A DNA stretch of 64,000 nt from Photobacterium sp. SKA34 (lineage in GTDB: Bacteria > Pseudomonadota > Gammaproteobacteria > Enterobacterales > Vibrionaceae): the NCBI RefSeq assembly GCF_000153325.1, contig NZ_CH724142.1, positions 289,052 to 353,051 on the forward strand, in the 5' to 3' direction. Below the pieces are notes generated by a model, which saw nothing but the letters and a program-made list of their open reading frames with translations, did no database searches and was not told where the DNA came from. Positions within the stretch are counted from its first letter, which is position 1. Every line of letters starts with the position of its first letter. Positions 36,261-44,511 of this stretch are shown piece after piece. Both the position numbers and the translations under genes were made by a program.

Positions 36261-36502
36261 TCGTAAAACGAGCGCGCATACTAACAATCATATTGCTGTT
36301 TATCAAGCATATTAAAGTGAAAAATCATACTTATTAAATAACGAATAAATAGATGGGTTAATTGCTTTCTTTTTGTACTAAAAACACACGTTAACTATAC
36401 CTTTACCTCTTTTTTAATTTTCAGTGCTCAGTGTTAAATAGCTTATAGAGCAATAAATATTCTCTCTAATAATGTAAAGTAAATAAATCTTATTTCTTAA
36501 TC

Positions 36503-36523
36503 TAAATGATAGTAATTATCGTT
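36503..36523 (+). promoter_or_regulatory. Fur box upstream of the TonB receptor
   Basis: TGATAGTAATTATCG fits the Fur 7-1-7 pattern TGATAATxATTATCA closely, 60-80 bases before the receptor start. Iron-repressed transcription is expected. Confidence 0.7.
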
Positions 36524-36584
36524 TTTATTTGTAATAATGTTTTGCGGATTTTGTTACAAATAAAAAATTGTGAAGTAGGGATAT

Positions 36585-38624
36585 ATGAACAAGCAATTAA
36601 CTCTGATCGCCAGCTCTTTAGTAGCGGCTCTTTCTCCATCTGTTTATGCCAGCAACGATGTGTCTCAATTTGATGAGGTTGTTGTTTCTGCTTCTAGGGT
36701 TGATGAAACTAACCAAGATAAAACAAGGACGGTTGCAAAAGTTAGCAGCGAAGAACTTGATGAAATGCAGGTTAATTCAGTCGCTGAAGCGGTAAAATTC
36801 ATACCAAATGTATCTGTTGCTGGTGGTAATGTTGCGAGTAATCAATCTATTAATATTCGTGGCTTAGAAGGGAATAAAGTCTTACAAATTATTGATGGTA
36901 ACCGCCAAAATGCCCAGTTTGATCACCGACCATCCTTTTTCTTAGACCCAACTTTGATCAGTGACATTGAGGTAGTAAAGGGCCCTGTGAGTTCTTTATA
37001 TGGCTCAGGTGCAATTGGTGGTGTAGTTATTCAAAATACAATCACTGCAGATGATTTGGTAGAAGATACAGGCTTTGGTGGCAAAGTTAAGACTGGCTAT
37101 CAGAGTAACGGGAATGTTGTTACCACTGTTGGCGCGATTGCTAACAAACAAGATAATGTTGATTGGTTACTAGCTGGTAGTTACCAAGATAGTGGTGTGA
37201 TGGAGCAAGGCAATGGTTATAAGCTCTATGGTACTGAAGCGATTAATAAGACGGGGTTAGCTAAATTTAATTGGCAGTTTACCGATAGCCAAAGCATTGG
37301 TTTAGATTACCGCATTTCTGATTATGACGGGCATCCACCTGTTGTCGGTTCGGATGAGCCATTAATTACAGAAGATAAACTAATTGATCGTACGTCCACG
37401 GATCAAAATATTACATTAAAGTATGCTTATAACCCTGAAAGTAACTTAATTGATAGTGCCTTTAGAATTTATCGTAACGATACAGATATTAAAGAGTTGG
37501 GTAATGGGAGTTCTGAAAAAGATATCAGTTCTATTACCACAAAAGGTTTCTCTGTTACGAATAAATCGGATTTAGACCGTTTCCAAGTATTTATTGGTGC
37601 AGATGGTTATGAAGATAAGTTAGATACTAAACGTCCAGTAACAACCTCGGGGCGTCCAACACCTCCTGATGGCGCTAAAGCAACAACCATAGGTAGCTTT
37701 GCTCATGTTAATTACTCTTTATTAGAGTCACTGGAACTAGATGCCGGCTTACGTTACGACACGTTTGAGTCAAAAGCTGAAGGATTCGAAAATAATAAGC
37801 AAGATGCTTGGTCTCCATCTGTGGGTGCTAACTGGCAAGCGACAGACTGGATGGCATGGTCATTAAGATATGACGAAGCATTTAGAGCGGCAAGTACGTC
37901 TGAACTATTTATGGACGGTACTCACTTTGCAATGGGACCTATTACCAATGTGTTTGTGCCTAACCCGAATTTAAAGCCAGAGCAGGCACATAATATCGAG
38001 TTAAAAGGTACTTTTAATTTCGATCACCTTATTGGTGATGATGAGTTACTGATCACAGCTAGCGTTTTCCAAAACAAAGTTAAAGACTTTATCAATTTAG
38101 ATGTAACAGTACCAAGCCGTAGTGAAATGATGGCGTGTATGATGGCAAACCATGGCTCTGGTGATGGTTGTGGTGGTACAAGTACTTCAAATAACATTGA
38201 TAATGCTAAGTTAAAAGGTTTTGAAGTTGTTGCCCAGTATCGTTATGACAGATTAAATACATTGTTATCGTACGGTCAAACACGTGGCAAAGATGAAAAA
38301 ACAGGTGAGTGGTTAAGTAATATCCCTGCCGATAAATGGGTAGCGCAAGTTGACTACGGTATTTGGGAAATTGATACCAAGGTAGGTACACGAGCTATCT
38401 TTGCGAGCACTCAAGATCGACGTCCAAAAGATAATAACGAAGGTCCTTATAAGTCTTATGAACTTGTTGATTTCTATGCCTCATGGGAGCCAACCTCAAA
38501 CATGGAAGGTTTAACGGTTGATTTCACTGTCGCAAATGCGTTTGATGAGAACTACCGTACACCGTGGACACAAGTTTACGAGCCAGGTCGTTCATACAAA
38601 ATTTCTGCGGAATATAAGTTTTAA
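36585..38624 (+). CDS. TonB-dependent haem/haemoglobin receptor
   Basis: A 679-aa outer-membrane receptor. A signal peptide (ending SVYA) is followed by the TonB box region (FDEVVVSASR), a plug domain (residues about 45-150, with INIRGLEGNKVLQIIDGNRQ and VVKGPVSSLYGSGAIGG) and a 22-strand barrel ending in a terminal Phe (YKISAEYKF). The typical FRAASTSELFMDG and NPNLKPEQAHN segments point to the haemoglobin/transferrin receptor group, like HutA or HmuR. A Fur box and good ribosome site (GTAGGG) precede it. No haem ABC transporter is adjacent. Confidence 0.88.
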   Translation: MNKQLTLIASSLVAALSPSVYASNDVSQFDEVVVSASRVDETNQDKTRTVAKVSSEELDEMQVNSVAEAVKFIPNVSVAGGNVASNQSINIRGLEGNKVLQIIDGNRQNAQFDHRPSFFLDPTLISDIEVVKGPVSSLYGSGAIGGVVIQNTITADDLVEDTGFGGKVKTGYQSNGNVVTTVGAIANKQDNVDWLLAGSYQDSGVMEQGNGYKLYGTEAINKTGLAKFNWQFTDSQSIGLDYRISDYDGHPPVVGSDEPLITEDKLIDRTSTDQNITLKYAYNPESNLIDSAFRIYRNDTDIKELGNGSSEKDISSITTKGFSVTNKSDLDRFQVFIGADGYEDKLDTKRPVTTSGRPTPPDGAKATTIGSFAHVNYSLLESLELDAGLRYDTFESKAEGFENNKQDAWSPSVGANWQATDWMAWSLRYDEAFRAASTSELFMDGTHFAMGPITNVFVPNPNLKPEQAHNIELKGTFNFDHLIGDDELLITASVFQNKVKDFINLDVTVPSRSEMMACMMANHGSGDGCGGTSTSNNIDNAKLKGFEVVAQYRYDRLNTLLSYGQTRGKDEKTGEWLSNIPADKWVAQVDYGIWEIDTKVGTRAIFASTQDRRPKDNNEGPYKSYELVDFYASWEPTSNMEGLTVDFTVANAFDENYRTPWTQVYEPGRSYKISAEYKF

Positions 38625-38642
38625 CCGTTTAATACTTATATA

Positions 38643-38682
38643 AAAAAACGCACAGTTTCACGTAAGTAAACTGTGCGTTTTT
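38643..38682 (+). terminator. Terminator after the TonB receptor
   Basis: A perfect 13-bp stem (38645-38657 with 38667-38679) with Ts on the plus strand and As on the other side, so possibly bidirectional. Confidence 0.9.
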
Positions 38683-38683
38683 A

Positions 38684-39085
38684 TCATATAGAAATAGGCT
38701 CATTATTTTCAAGAATGCACTATCTTCTAATACGAAAAAAGTCTCGATATCGCTGTCTTTTTTGATTACAAGTGAATCATCTGAACGCAAACATACACCG
38801 CCATAGTTCCCATTGACAGTAAAAGTACAAACCTGAATATATTTATTGGCTACTTTAGACAATATAGCCACCTTGCTCAGCCCATTTCTGAATGATCAAA
38901 CACGCTTTGGTGTGACAAGACGCAGAATCAGCATTGTATTCATACATCTTTAAGTTATCGATCGAAACAAAAGCAAAGAGCTTTATGTTTTGATGGTTAA
39001 ACTTTCTATAGCGACCGACAATATCGCTCAGTGTTGAGCAAGTAAGATATGCATTCGCATCAGGCGGGTATGGAAATCCCGTTGT
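38684..39085 (-). pseudogene. Remnant of an unknown protein in two overlapping frames
   Basis: A minus-strand frame of 76 codons (39085 to 38855) reads sensibly, for example GFPYPPDANAYLTC and LIIQKWAEQGGYIV, but lacks an early start codon. It stops just as a second frame opens (GTG at 38871) with SKVANKYIQVCTFTVNG. Joined by one frameshift they give one continuous cysteine-containing protein of about 135 residues without an N-terminus. The second frame runs into the receptor terminator, so its natural end is also lost. The family is not recognised. Confidence 0.45.
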
Positions 39086-39291
39086 TCATAAAGCTAAACT
39101 TTTATCAAAACCTTGCAATGTAGAAATGTGAATTGTGGTGATTCTTCAATAATTTGAGCGTTCTATAGAATAAATTTATTGTTAGTTGCTATACCATTGT
39201 CTCATTAGTGATGTTTATTGTCTGAATGTTGTTATTGATATTTTTGTACAGCCTGTATGATCAATTCGTCACATCAATATGAGGATAAAAA

Positions 39292-39366
39292 ATGTTAGAT
39301 GCTCAAAGTATTCGTAATATTGCGATTGTCGCTCATGTTGCACACCAACAAGAACTCTGTAAATAG
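39292..39366 (+). pseudogene. Relic of the 5' end of bipA/typA
   Basis: A 24-codon frame with a good ribosome site (GAGGATAAAAA) reads MLDAQSIRNIAIVAHVAH and then departs. The first 18 residues match the start of the translational GTPase BipA (RNIAIIAHVDHGKTTL). The following DNA still aligns with a GKTTLVD-coding sequence if a base is deleted. The rest of the gene is absent, so it is a truncated duplicate or a rearrangement scar. Confidence 0.45.
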
Positions 39367-39627
39367 ACAGATGTATCGACGCAAAGAAAAAACTCTTAGC
39401 GTCAAGTATCACTTAGAAAGTAGCTAGATTCATATTAAGAGTGCTCATAATAAAGCTGATTTATTGGTGAGATTTAATGTGTAATTAAATGCATATCAAA
39501 AGCCTACATAACATCACATTGGTTTCCGAATATATAAAGAAATCGGTAAAAAAATTAGCCGATAGAAATAGTGTCTGAATCATCATATATAGATGATACC
39601 TATTAATTAAATAAGTAAGGTGCGAGC

Positions 39628-39795
39628 TTGGAATTTTTATTATTATTTATAATTTTAATATCTTCATTATTAGTTATCTTTTATCCAAAAAGAAAAAAAT
39701 TGAGTGATATTTCTTTGTTTTTTTCTGTCATTTTTAGTGTTTTATTATCTCTTGTTGTTTGTTGGAATATGATATTACCTATGGGGAATTACTAA
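39628..39795 (+). CDS. Small membrane protein, Dba-like accessory of DsbI
   Basis: 55 aa starting at TTG, with AAGG 9 bases upstream. Two hydrophobic helices (residues 2-19 and 30-50) are joined by a basic loop YPKRKKLSD, and there is one cysteine (VVCWNM). Its TAA directly abuts the TTG start of the DsbB-like gene (39796), so the two are translationally coupled. The arrangement is that of the Campylobacter dba-dsbI operon, where the small membrane protein Dba is needed for DsbI. Homology to Dba itself is inferred from size, topology and position. Confidence 0.6.
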   Translation: MEFLLLFIILISSLLVIFYPKRKKLSDISLFFSVIFSVLLSLVVCWNMILPMGNY

Positions 39796-41214
39796 TTGAA
39801 ACGTTTAAATAGTTCTCAAATATCCCTGTTTTTATCTGCTTTATCTTTAGGATTAACTGTGATCCCAATTGGCATTGCAACTGTGATACTCGGTTATATT
39901 TTGGGTGATAATCCTTGTATATTATGTTGGCAGGAAAGAATTACAATAATACTTCTTTCTCTTTGTGCTTTATATATGTCTCGATATGGTTTGAGATTGA
40001 AATATATTAGTACCTATTATTTTATATGTATTTACGGGTTATGGTTAAGTATATTACATAGCTCTGTGCATCTTGGACAAGATATTGGACAGGGGTTTGG
40101 TGGGTTAATATTGGGTGCTCATGCTTATACATGGGGAGTGCTCTTATTTATAGCTAACTTACTAATTATGTCTTTATTACTAGGTTTTTCAAATGAAGAT
40201 ACATTAAAAAATACAACACAGATCCAATGGGGGAATTTCCATAAATTCTCAGGATATAGCTTTATTATAGTTATCTTTTTAAACGTAATTCAGGCATTCA
40301 CTCAAGTTGGTCCACCTCCATATATTGGACAAGGTAGCCCGCAAAGTTTTAGTTATGATTTAAGTAAAACGGTTTGGAAAACAAAACATTGGCCTACGTG
40401 GAGTCATTTTTCATTTAGAGCCAATAATTACATCGAACAACCTGAATTTAATACATTAACGGCTAATGTAAACACTAAGCTTGAACATGCTAACGAACTA
40501 CTGAAGATAGAAAATACTGATCTTCCAGCCGATGTTATCGGTAGAGTTACAGCGATAAGTTATGATGAGAAAAGAAGTGTAGTTGTTATTGCTACCAATA
40601 AAAACTGGATTTATTTACTGGATAATACGATATCAAAAATATTAAGCAGTTATAACGTTGATCCAAAATTTGATAAAGATGTAAGTAATATTGCTGGCGT
40701 TTTTTTTGATAAAAATGGAGAGATTATTGTAACGTCTGCTTATAAAAGTTATGTAAAACTATCCGTTGATGATTTATATCGTATGAAAGAAGTAGGTAGA
40801 GGTAACTTAAAGACAGTTCGGGCTAATAAAAGTTATATAGGCAGCAGTGCGTTATCCTTATTAGATAATGAATATCTAACCTTGTCTTTGCCTAATAAGG
40901 TAAATAAATATATTGTTTTATCAAGATTTAGCCGTAAAGATATGGTGTTAAACGCTGAGCAGATCATACCAATAAAGACTAAAGATGCTCCTGTTATAAC
41001 AGGTATGACAGTTACAGATAAGGCAATAATTTTATTGAACAACTCAGGTAAGCAACTAATAGTTTTAGATAAAAAATCAAACAAACCTATAAATGTTTAT
41101 GATATTGATGATGCTAATAACCCGCAAGGGATGACAATTATTTTTAATAAAGTCTTAATTACAGATGAAGACTCTGGTAAAAAGATAGTGAAAACATATT
41201 TACTACCTATTTAA
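39796..41214 (+). CDS. dsbI: DsbI-type thiol oxidoreductase (DsbB-like domain plus periplasmic propeller)
   Basis: 472 aa. The first 180 residues form about five membrane helices with a DsbB-like CxxC in GDNPCILCWQERI (Cys41/Cys44). The second periplasmic cysteine pair of E. coli DsbB is missing; instead the loop has SSVHLGQDIGQGFGG ... GAHAYTWG, as in epsilonproteobacterial DsbI. The C-terminal 280 residues are periplasmic with repeated beta strands (VTAISYDEKRSVVVIATNKN, ITGMTVTDKAIILL), fitting a beta-propeller. It probably reoxidises a DsbA-like partner and passes electrons to quinone. The start is TTG, coupled to the gene before it. Strong AT bias and an unusual host suggest transfer. 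Confidence 0.75.
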   Translation: MKRLNSSQISLFLSALSLGLTVIPIGIATVILGYILGDNPCILCWQERITIILLSLCALYMSRYGLRLKYISTYYFICIYGLWLSILHSSVHLGQDIGQGFGGLILGAHAYTWGVLLFIANLLIMSLLLGFSNEDTLKNTTQIQWGNFHKFSGYSFIIVIFLNVIQAFTQVGPPPYIGQGSPQSFSYDLSKTVWKTKHWPTWSHFSFRANNYIEQPEFNTLTANVNTKLEHANELLKIENTDLPADVIGRVTAISYDEKRSVVVIATNKNWIYLLDNTISKILSSYNVDPKFDKDVSNIAGVFFDKNGEIIVTSAYKSYVKLSVDDLYRMKEVGRGNLKTVRANKSYIGSSALSLLDNEYLTLSLPNKVNKYIVLSRFSRKDMVLNAEQIIPIKTKDAPVITGMTVTDKAIILLNNSGKQLIVLDKKSNKPINVYDIDDANNPQGMTIIFNKVLITDEDSGKKIVKTYLLPI

Positions 41215-41238
41215 GCAGTCAAACACAGGGTGAATAAA

Positions 41239-41267
41239 AGGTTAAGTTATTACTTAGCCTTTTTTTC
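41239..41267 (+). terminator. Terminator after dsbI
   Basis: A 9-bp stem with one wobble (41239-41247 with 41252-41260), followed by seven further Ts. Confidence 0.82.
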
Positions 41268-41481
41268 GTCTGTATGTATAACCAGTTATAATAAAATATA
41301 GTGATTTTATCGCTTTAATCCTATTCATATTAAGAAATACTTCTTACTTTCCATATTGTAAAAAATCATATAAAAGGTCAAAAATGCTATCAGGCTCATA
41401 ATATATAGATTGTATCGATAATGATAAAGGTATTATATTGGTATATTTTTGCATTGAAGTAAGAATGCTTATTAATACCCA

Positions 41482-41490
41482 GTTAGGGCT
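41482..41490 (+). promoter_or_regulatory. Integron-type R' core site before the LysE gene
   Basis: GTTAGGGCT is the exact reverse complement of AGCCCTAAC at 42152-42160 at the end of the lysE-like gene. In integron cassettes the first bases after the upstream crossover (TTRRRY) pair with the cassette's own R'' site; this 9-bp match fits that rule. Confidence 0.5.
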
Positions 41491-41523
41491 CAATCACGCA
41501 AGTTAGTACAAGGATGATTATAA

Positions 41524-42159
41524 ATGTTGGAGCAATACTTATTTCTATTGCCAATCGCTACGCTGTTACTCTTTGGAGCAATGACACCAGGCCCTTCATT
41601 TATCTTGGTTGCGCAAACAGCTATGTCAAAATCTAGAGCAGAAGCCATGTGTATTTCAATAGGTCTAGGTTTGGGAGCAAGTACATTTGCATTTATTGCT
41701 TCAATGGGTCTTATCGCACTTTTTGATGCTGTGCCAGAATTTTACGTAGCTTTCAAAGTTCTTGGTGGTCTGTATCTATGTTATCTGGGGGTTAAAATGT
41801 GGCGCGCGAGCAAAAGCAACGTTGTTTCCGATGACGCAGAGCTAACTAACAAACCTGCTCATTTTAAGGCGGTAGTTCTTGGATTGACGACACAGTTAAG
41901 TAATCCAAAGACTGCAATTGTATTTAGCAGTGTGTTTGCAGCTATGTTACCCATGAAAGCTCCTGTTTATACAACATCAATATTAGTTGTGGGCGTGTTT
42001 GTCTTAAATTTTTCTTGGTACTTCCTAGTTTCTATTTTGCTATCAAGCCCAAAGGCTCAAGCAAGTTATTTACGATTTAAGTCCTACATCAACAAAGGTT
42101 CAGGTGTCTTAATGGGGTCAATGGGCAGTAAGTTTGTTGCTGAGAGTTTCAAGCCCTAA
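41524..42159 (+). CDS. LysE/RhtB-family amino-acid exporter, cassette-borne
   Basis: A 211-aa inner-membrane protein with six predicted helices and the family signature GAMTPGPSFILVAQTAMSKS near the N-terminus; QLSNPKTAIVF is also typical. It exports amino acids or related metabolites; the substrate is unknown. The gene lies between integron-like recombination half-sites, its stop codon overlapping the R'' site (42154-42160). LysE-type exporters are common cassette cargo. Confidence 0.88.
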   Translation: MLEQYLFLLPIATLLLFGAMTPGPSFILVAQTAMSKSRAEAMCISIGLGLGASTFAFIASMGLIALFDAVPEFYVAFKVLGGLYLCYLGVKMWRASKSNVVSDDAELTNKPAHFKAVVLGLTTQLSNPKTAIVFSSVFAAMLPMKAPVYTTSILVVGVFVLNFSWYFLVSILLSSPKAQASYLRFKSYINKGSGVLMGSMGSKFVAESFKP

Positions 42160-42251
42160 CAAAGCCTGCAAGTGGGGGGCACGCGTGCATTTTTCGCTAC
42201 GCTGCAAAGTCTGGCACACTAAGTTTTCACGTTAGCAATGTGTTATATGAC
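42152..42251 (+). repeat. attC-like recombination site between two cassette genes
   Basis: It runs from R'' CCCTAAC (42154-42160) to R' GTTATAT (42242-42248), about 95 bp. Inner CTAAC/GTTAG ends (42156-42160 and 42231-42235) can pair and enclose a GC-richer hairpin region (GGGGGGCACGCGTGC ...). Neither core is a perfect consensus, but both match their partner half-sites elsewhere in the window. Confidence 0.5.
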
Positions 42252-42264
42252 AGGGGAGGAAATC

Positions 42265-42840
42265 ATGAGTGAATGGGATTCTGTGGCAGATCGAGTCAAT
42301 TTTAATTTAAAAATATCAACTGATGATTTTGTCGCATCTGTACCTCTTGAATCTAAAATTTTGGACTTTGGGTGTGGATATGGACGAATCACAAAACAGA
42401 TATTAGAGCTTGGCTATCGTGAAGTCGTTGGCATCGATTCATCGAAAGAAATGGTGAGCCGAGGTTTGAGCGAATGTCCAGAGCTTGATTTAAGATATCT
42501 ATCGGCTGAGGTTTTGCCTTTCTCTGATGGCGAATTCGATTCGATAGTTTTGTGTGCCGTACTAACTTGTATTCCAGAACAAAGCTATCGTGACAATATA
42601 CTTAGCGAACTACACCGAGTGCTCAAACCTCAGGGTATTATTTATCTAGCTGAGTTTTGTTCATACCAAAGCTTATATTTTGTCTCAGGTACAGGTGTAT
42701 CTATGTGGCATAGTTCAAAAGCAGAGTTTGAAGCGTTACTAACAGACTTCAATATTGAGAATTCTACACTGGTCGACAACTCGACTATGTCAGGTCAAAA
42801 AAGTATGGCAATCCATATCATCGCGCGAAAAGTCATATAA
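42265..42840 (+). CDS. Class I SAM-dependent methyltransferase, cassette-borne
   Basis: 191 aa from the ATG at 42265, which follows GGGGAGGA; the ATG at 42238 lies in the recombination site and is not used here. The SAM-binding glycine motif is ILDFGCGYGRITK, with motif II acidic loop VVGIDSSKEM and motif III in FDSIVLCAVLTCI. The substrate is unknown; many such cassette methyltransferases act on small molecules. It is bounded by GTTATATGAC (42242-42251) and its exact reverse complement GTCATATAAC (42832-42841), as expected for a cassette. Confidence 0.85.
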   Translation: MSEWDSVADRVNFNLKISTDDFVASVPLESKILDFGCGYGRITKQILELGYREVVGIDSSKEMVSRGLSECPELDLRYLSAEVLPFSDGEFDSIVLCAVLTCIPEQSYRDNILSELHRVLKPQGIIYLAEFCSYQSLYFVSGTGVSMWHSSKAEFEALLTDFNIENSTLVDNSTMSGQKSMAIHIIARKVI

Positions 42841-42841
42841 C
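42832..42841 (+). promoter_or_regulatory. R'' half-site at the end of the methyltransferase cassette
   Basis: GTCATATAAC is a perfect 10-bp inverse of the site that opens this cassette. No complete right half of an attC follows; a recombinase relic adjoins. Confidence 0.5.
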
Positions 42842-42940
42842 AGCTAAGTAAATATGTCGCGCCGACGACACCGATAATTATACTCAATACCTCAGTATTA
42901 ATTTTAAAAATGTAATCTATTCTGATTAATTTACACTTCA

Positions 42941-43105
42941 CTAATGATTTTTAACCAATAACACGAAATGATGCTTAAGATCTTCGGTTATTAAAGTGTC
43001 TGATAATTTATCTTGTTGATGTGTAATGCGACGTAAAGCACGACTATAAGCATCAATCGTCGTTGGGCGTTTACCTTGTAAGGTGAGATGGGTAATGTGT
43101 TGGCG
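42941..43105 (-). pseudogene. Relic of a tyrosine recombinase N-terminal domain
   Basis: A 54-codon minus-strand frame reads LTLQGKRPTTIDAYSRALRR, then DTLITEDLKHHFVLLVKNH and stop. This is the SAM-like DNA-binding domain of site-specific tyrosine recombinases, of the kind often found beside IS91-like elements; the catalytic domain is absent. The frame ends upstream at the GTT of the cassette junction at 43105, as if cut there. Confidence 0.6.
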
Positions 43106-43137
43106 TTATATTTTTAATCACATTTTGAGTAAACATC

Positions 43138-43611
43138 ATGGATGAAAGAAGTAAATTATACCTCGATCAATATCTTAGTTCTCTGTCTTGTGAAAGGGCA
43201 TCACAGTACACCTCATTTAGTTCAGACTATTTTTGTGCCGACGAATACAATGCAAACCTATGCGCTGATCTCATATTACGCGGTGAAAAACGAGCCTCAT
43301 GCAGTTTATATATTTGGTACAGCGAACAAGGTGAACTTATGCCTGAAGTGGGACATCTTCAGGTTGTCACTAATTGGTCTGGTGAACCCGTTTGCATTAT
43401 AGAAGTAACCTCTGTATCAAAGTGTAAATACAATGAAGTAACAGCTGAGTTTGCAGCATTAGAAGGTGAAGGTGACAAAACACTAGGCTGGTGGAGAAAA
43501 GCTCACTGGAATTTCTTTTCAAAAGAGTGCGACGAACTCAATATCAGTCCATCAGAAGATATGGTGCTTGTCTTAGAGCATTTTAAAACTGTGTACTCAG
43601 CGAAAAAATAA
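43138..43611 (+). CDS. ASCH-domain protein, cassette-borne
   Basis: A 157-aa small cytoplasmic protein. The ASCH beta-barrel fold is indicated by ANLCADLILRGEKRASCSLY, GEPVCIIEVTSVSKCKYNEV and the final ALEGEGDKTLGWWRKAHWNFF. ASCH proteins bind RNA or nucleotides, and some hydrolyse modified cytidines; the activity here is unknown. It starts 27 bases after a GGCGTTATAT junction (43102-43111), and its stop codon overlaps an attC-like site. ASCH genes are frequent in Vibrio integrons. Confidence 0.85.
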   Translation: MDERSKLYLDQYLSSLSCERASQYTSFSSDYFCADEYNANLCADLILRGEKRASCSLYIWYSEQGELMPEVGHLQVVTNWSGEPVCIIEVTSVSKCKYNEVTAEFAALEGEGDKTLGWWRKAHWNFFSKECDELNISPSEDMVLVLEHFKTVYSAKK

Positions 43612-43725
43612 CAAGTTGTTTAGAGTGATTCACCATGCGGGCATTTTAATGTGTGCTGGTTTTAGTGTTTAAGGTGGTTTGCTGAGGCTTTGGTATTGCT
43701 AGCCTCACATCGTAACAAGATTTTA
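43606..43725 (+). repeat. Degenerate Vibrio-type attC site
   Basis: R'' AAATAAC (43606-43612) is followed by a stretch (GTTGTTTAGAGTGATTCACC, then TGCTGGTTTTAGTGTTTAAGGTGGTTTGCTGAGGC) that strongly resembles the long attC repeats of Vibrio chromosomal integrons. The right arm and GTTRRRY core are eroded. It gives the clearest evidence that this block comes from an integron array. Confidence 0.6.
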
Positions 43726-43833
43726 TGTCCAAATGCTTCAGATGTTGATAAAACTTTATTATCCACGGGCATTCGTCTTGGCAAATCGTTCAATGTTAAC
43801 CAAACTTAATTAAAATTTGCGATTGGTGAAACC

Positions 43834-44406
43834 ATGGAACGACGACACTTTTTAGCGCTTTGGAGTTTGATTTTTACGACAAGTTTAAAAGCCAAAACGC
43901 CAATACAGTTAACACCTGAACAAGCAGAGGGACCATTTTATCCGGTCGTTCGTATTCCTCTTCGATCAAATTTAGTACTTCATACTGAAGGATTAATTGG
44001 AGAGCCCATTATATTACAAGGGAAAGTACTGGATACAACGGGCAACTCTGTTTCAGGCATCAAAGTAGAAATCTGGCAGTGTGATGGGCAAGGAATTTAC
44101 ACTCACCCAAACCAGCCAAATAACGATATGTTTGATGCTCACTTTGCAGGGTTTGGCGCGGTTGAAACTCAATCGGATGGGCGCTACTTATTTCAGACAT
44201 TGTATCCTGTACCTTACGCTTCTCGTCCGCCACACATTCATGTTAAGTTGTGGCGTGATAATCAAGAGCTACTTACCACCCAGCTGTACTTAAAAGGTAA
44301 TACTGGTAATGAATGGTGGGGTGGAAAAGCCCGTGATCATCTACAGTTTGAAACCATCCGAATCGACGGGCGTTTAACTGGTGAATTTACCTTTGTTATT
44401 GGCTAG
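43834..44406 (+). CDS. Secreted intradiol ring-cleavage dioxygenase-like protein
   Basis: A 190-aa protein of the protocatechuate 3,4-dioxygenase/catechol 1,2-dioxygenase fold. The Fe(III) ligand set is visible: Tyr in GQGIYTHPN, Tyr in PVPYASRPPHIHVKLW and the two His of HIH. A short hydrophobic N-terminus (RHFLALWSLIFTTSLKA) suggests export, as in extracellular intradiol dioxygenases. No pathway genes for aromatic degradation are adjacent, so its substrate is unknown. A remnant LysR gene follows on the other strand. Confidence 0.85.
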   Translation: MERRHFLALWSLIFTTSLKAKTPIQLTPEQAEGPFYPVVRIPLRSNLVLHTEGLIGEPIILQGKVLDTTGNSVSGIKVEIWQCDGQGIYTHPNQPNNDMFDAHFAGFGAVETQSDGRYLFQTLYPVPYASRPPHIHVKLWRDNQELLTTQLYLKGNTGNEWWGGKARDHLQFETIRIDGRLTGEFTFVIG

Positions 44407-44415
44407 CGAATCTGA

Positions 44416-44511
44416 TTAAGGCATTAGCTCAACTAACTGTGCCATGCGTTCTTTTTCCAGTATTGGATTAGATTCTGCTTCCGTGACTAGAACGATATCC
44501 ACGGAAGGCTG
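44416..44511 (-). pseudogene. C-terminal remnant of a LysR-type regulator
   Basis: A 31-codon frame (SVDIVLVTEAESNPILEKER, then MAQLVELMP and stop) resembles the last strand and helix of LysR effector domains. Upstream DNA has several stops. It may once have regulated the divergent or convergent dioxygenase gene. A perfect 8-bp inverted repeat (44478-44485 with 44500-44507) lies inside. Confidence 0.4.

Noticed and set aside
39378..39403. A 10-bp imperfect hairpin after the bipA fragment as a terminator.
   Set aside because: No T-run follows on either strand.
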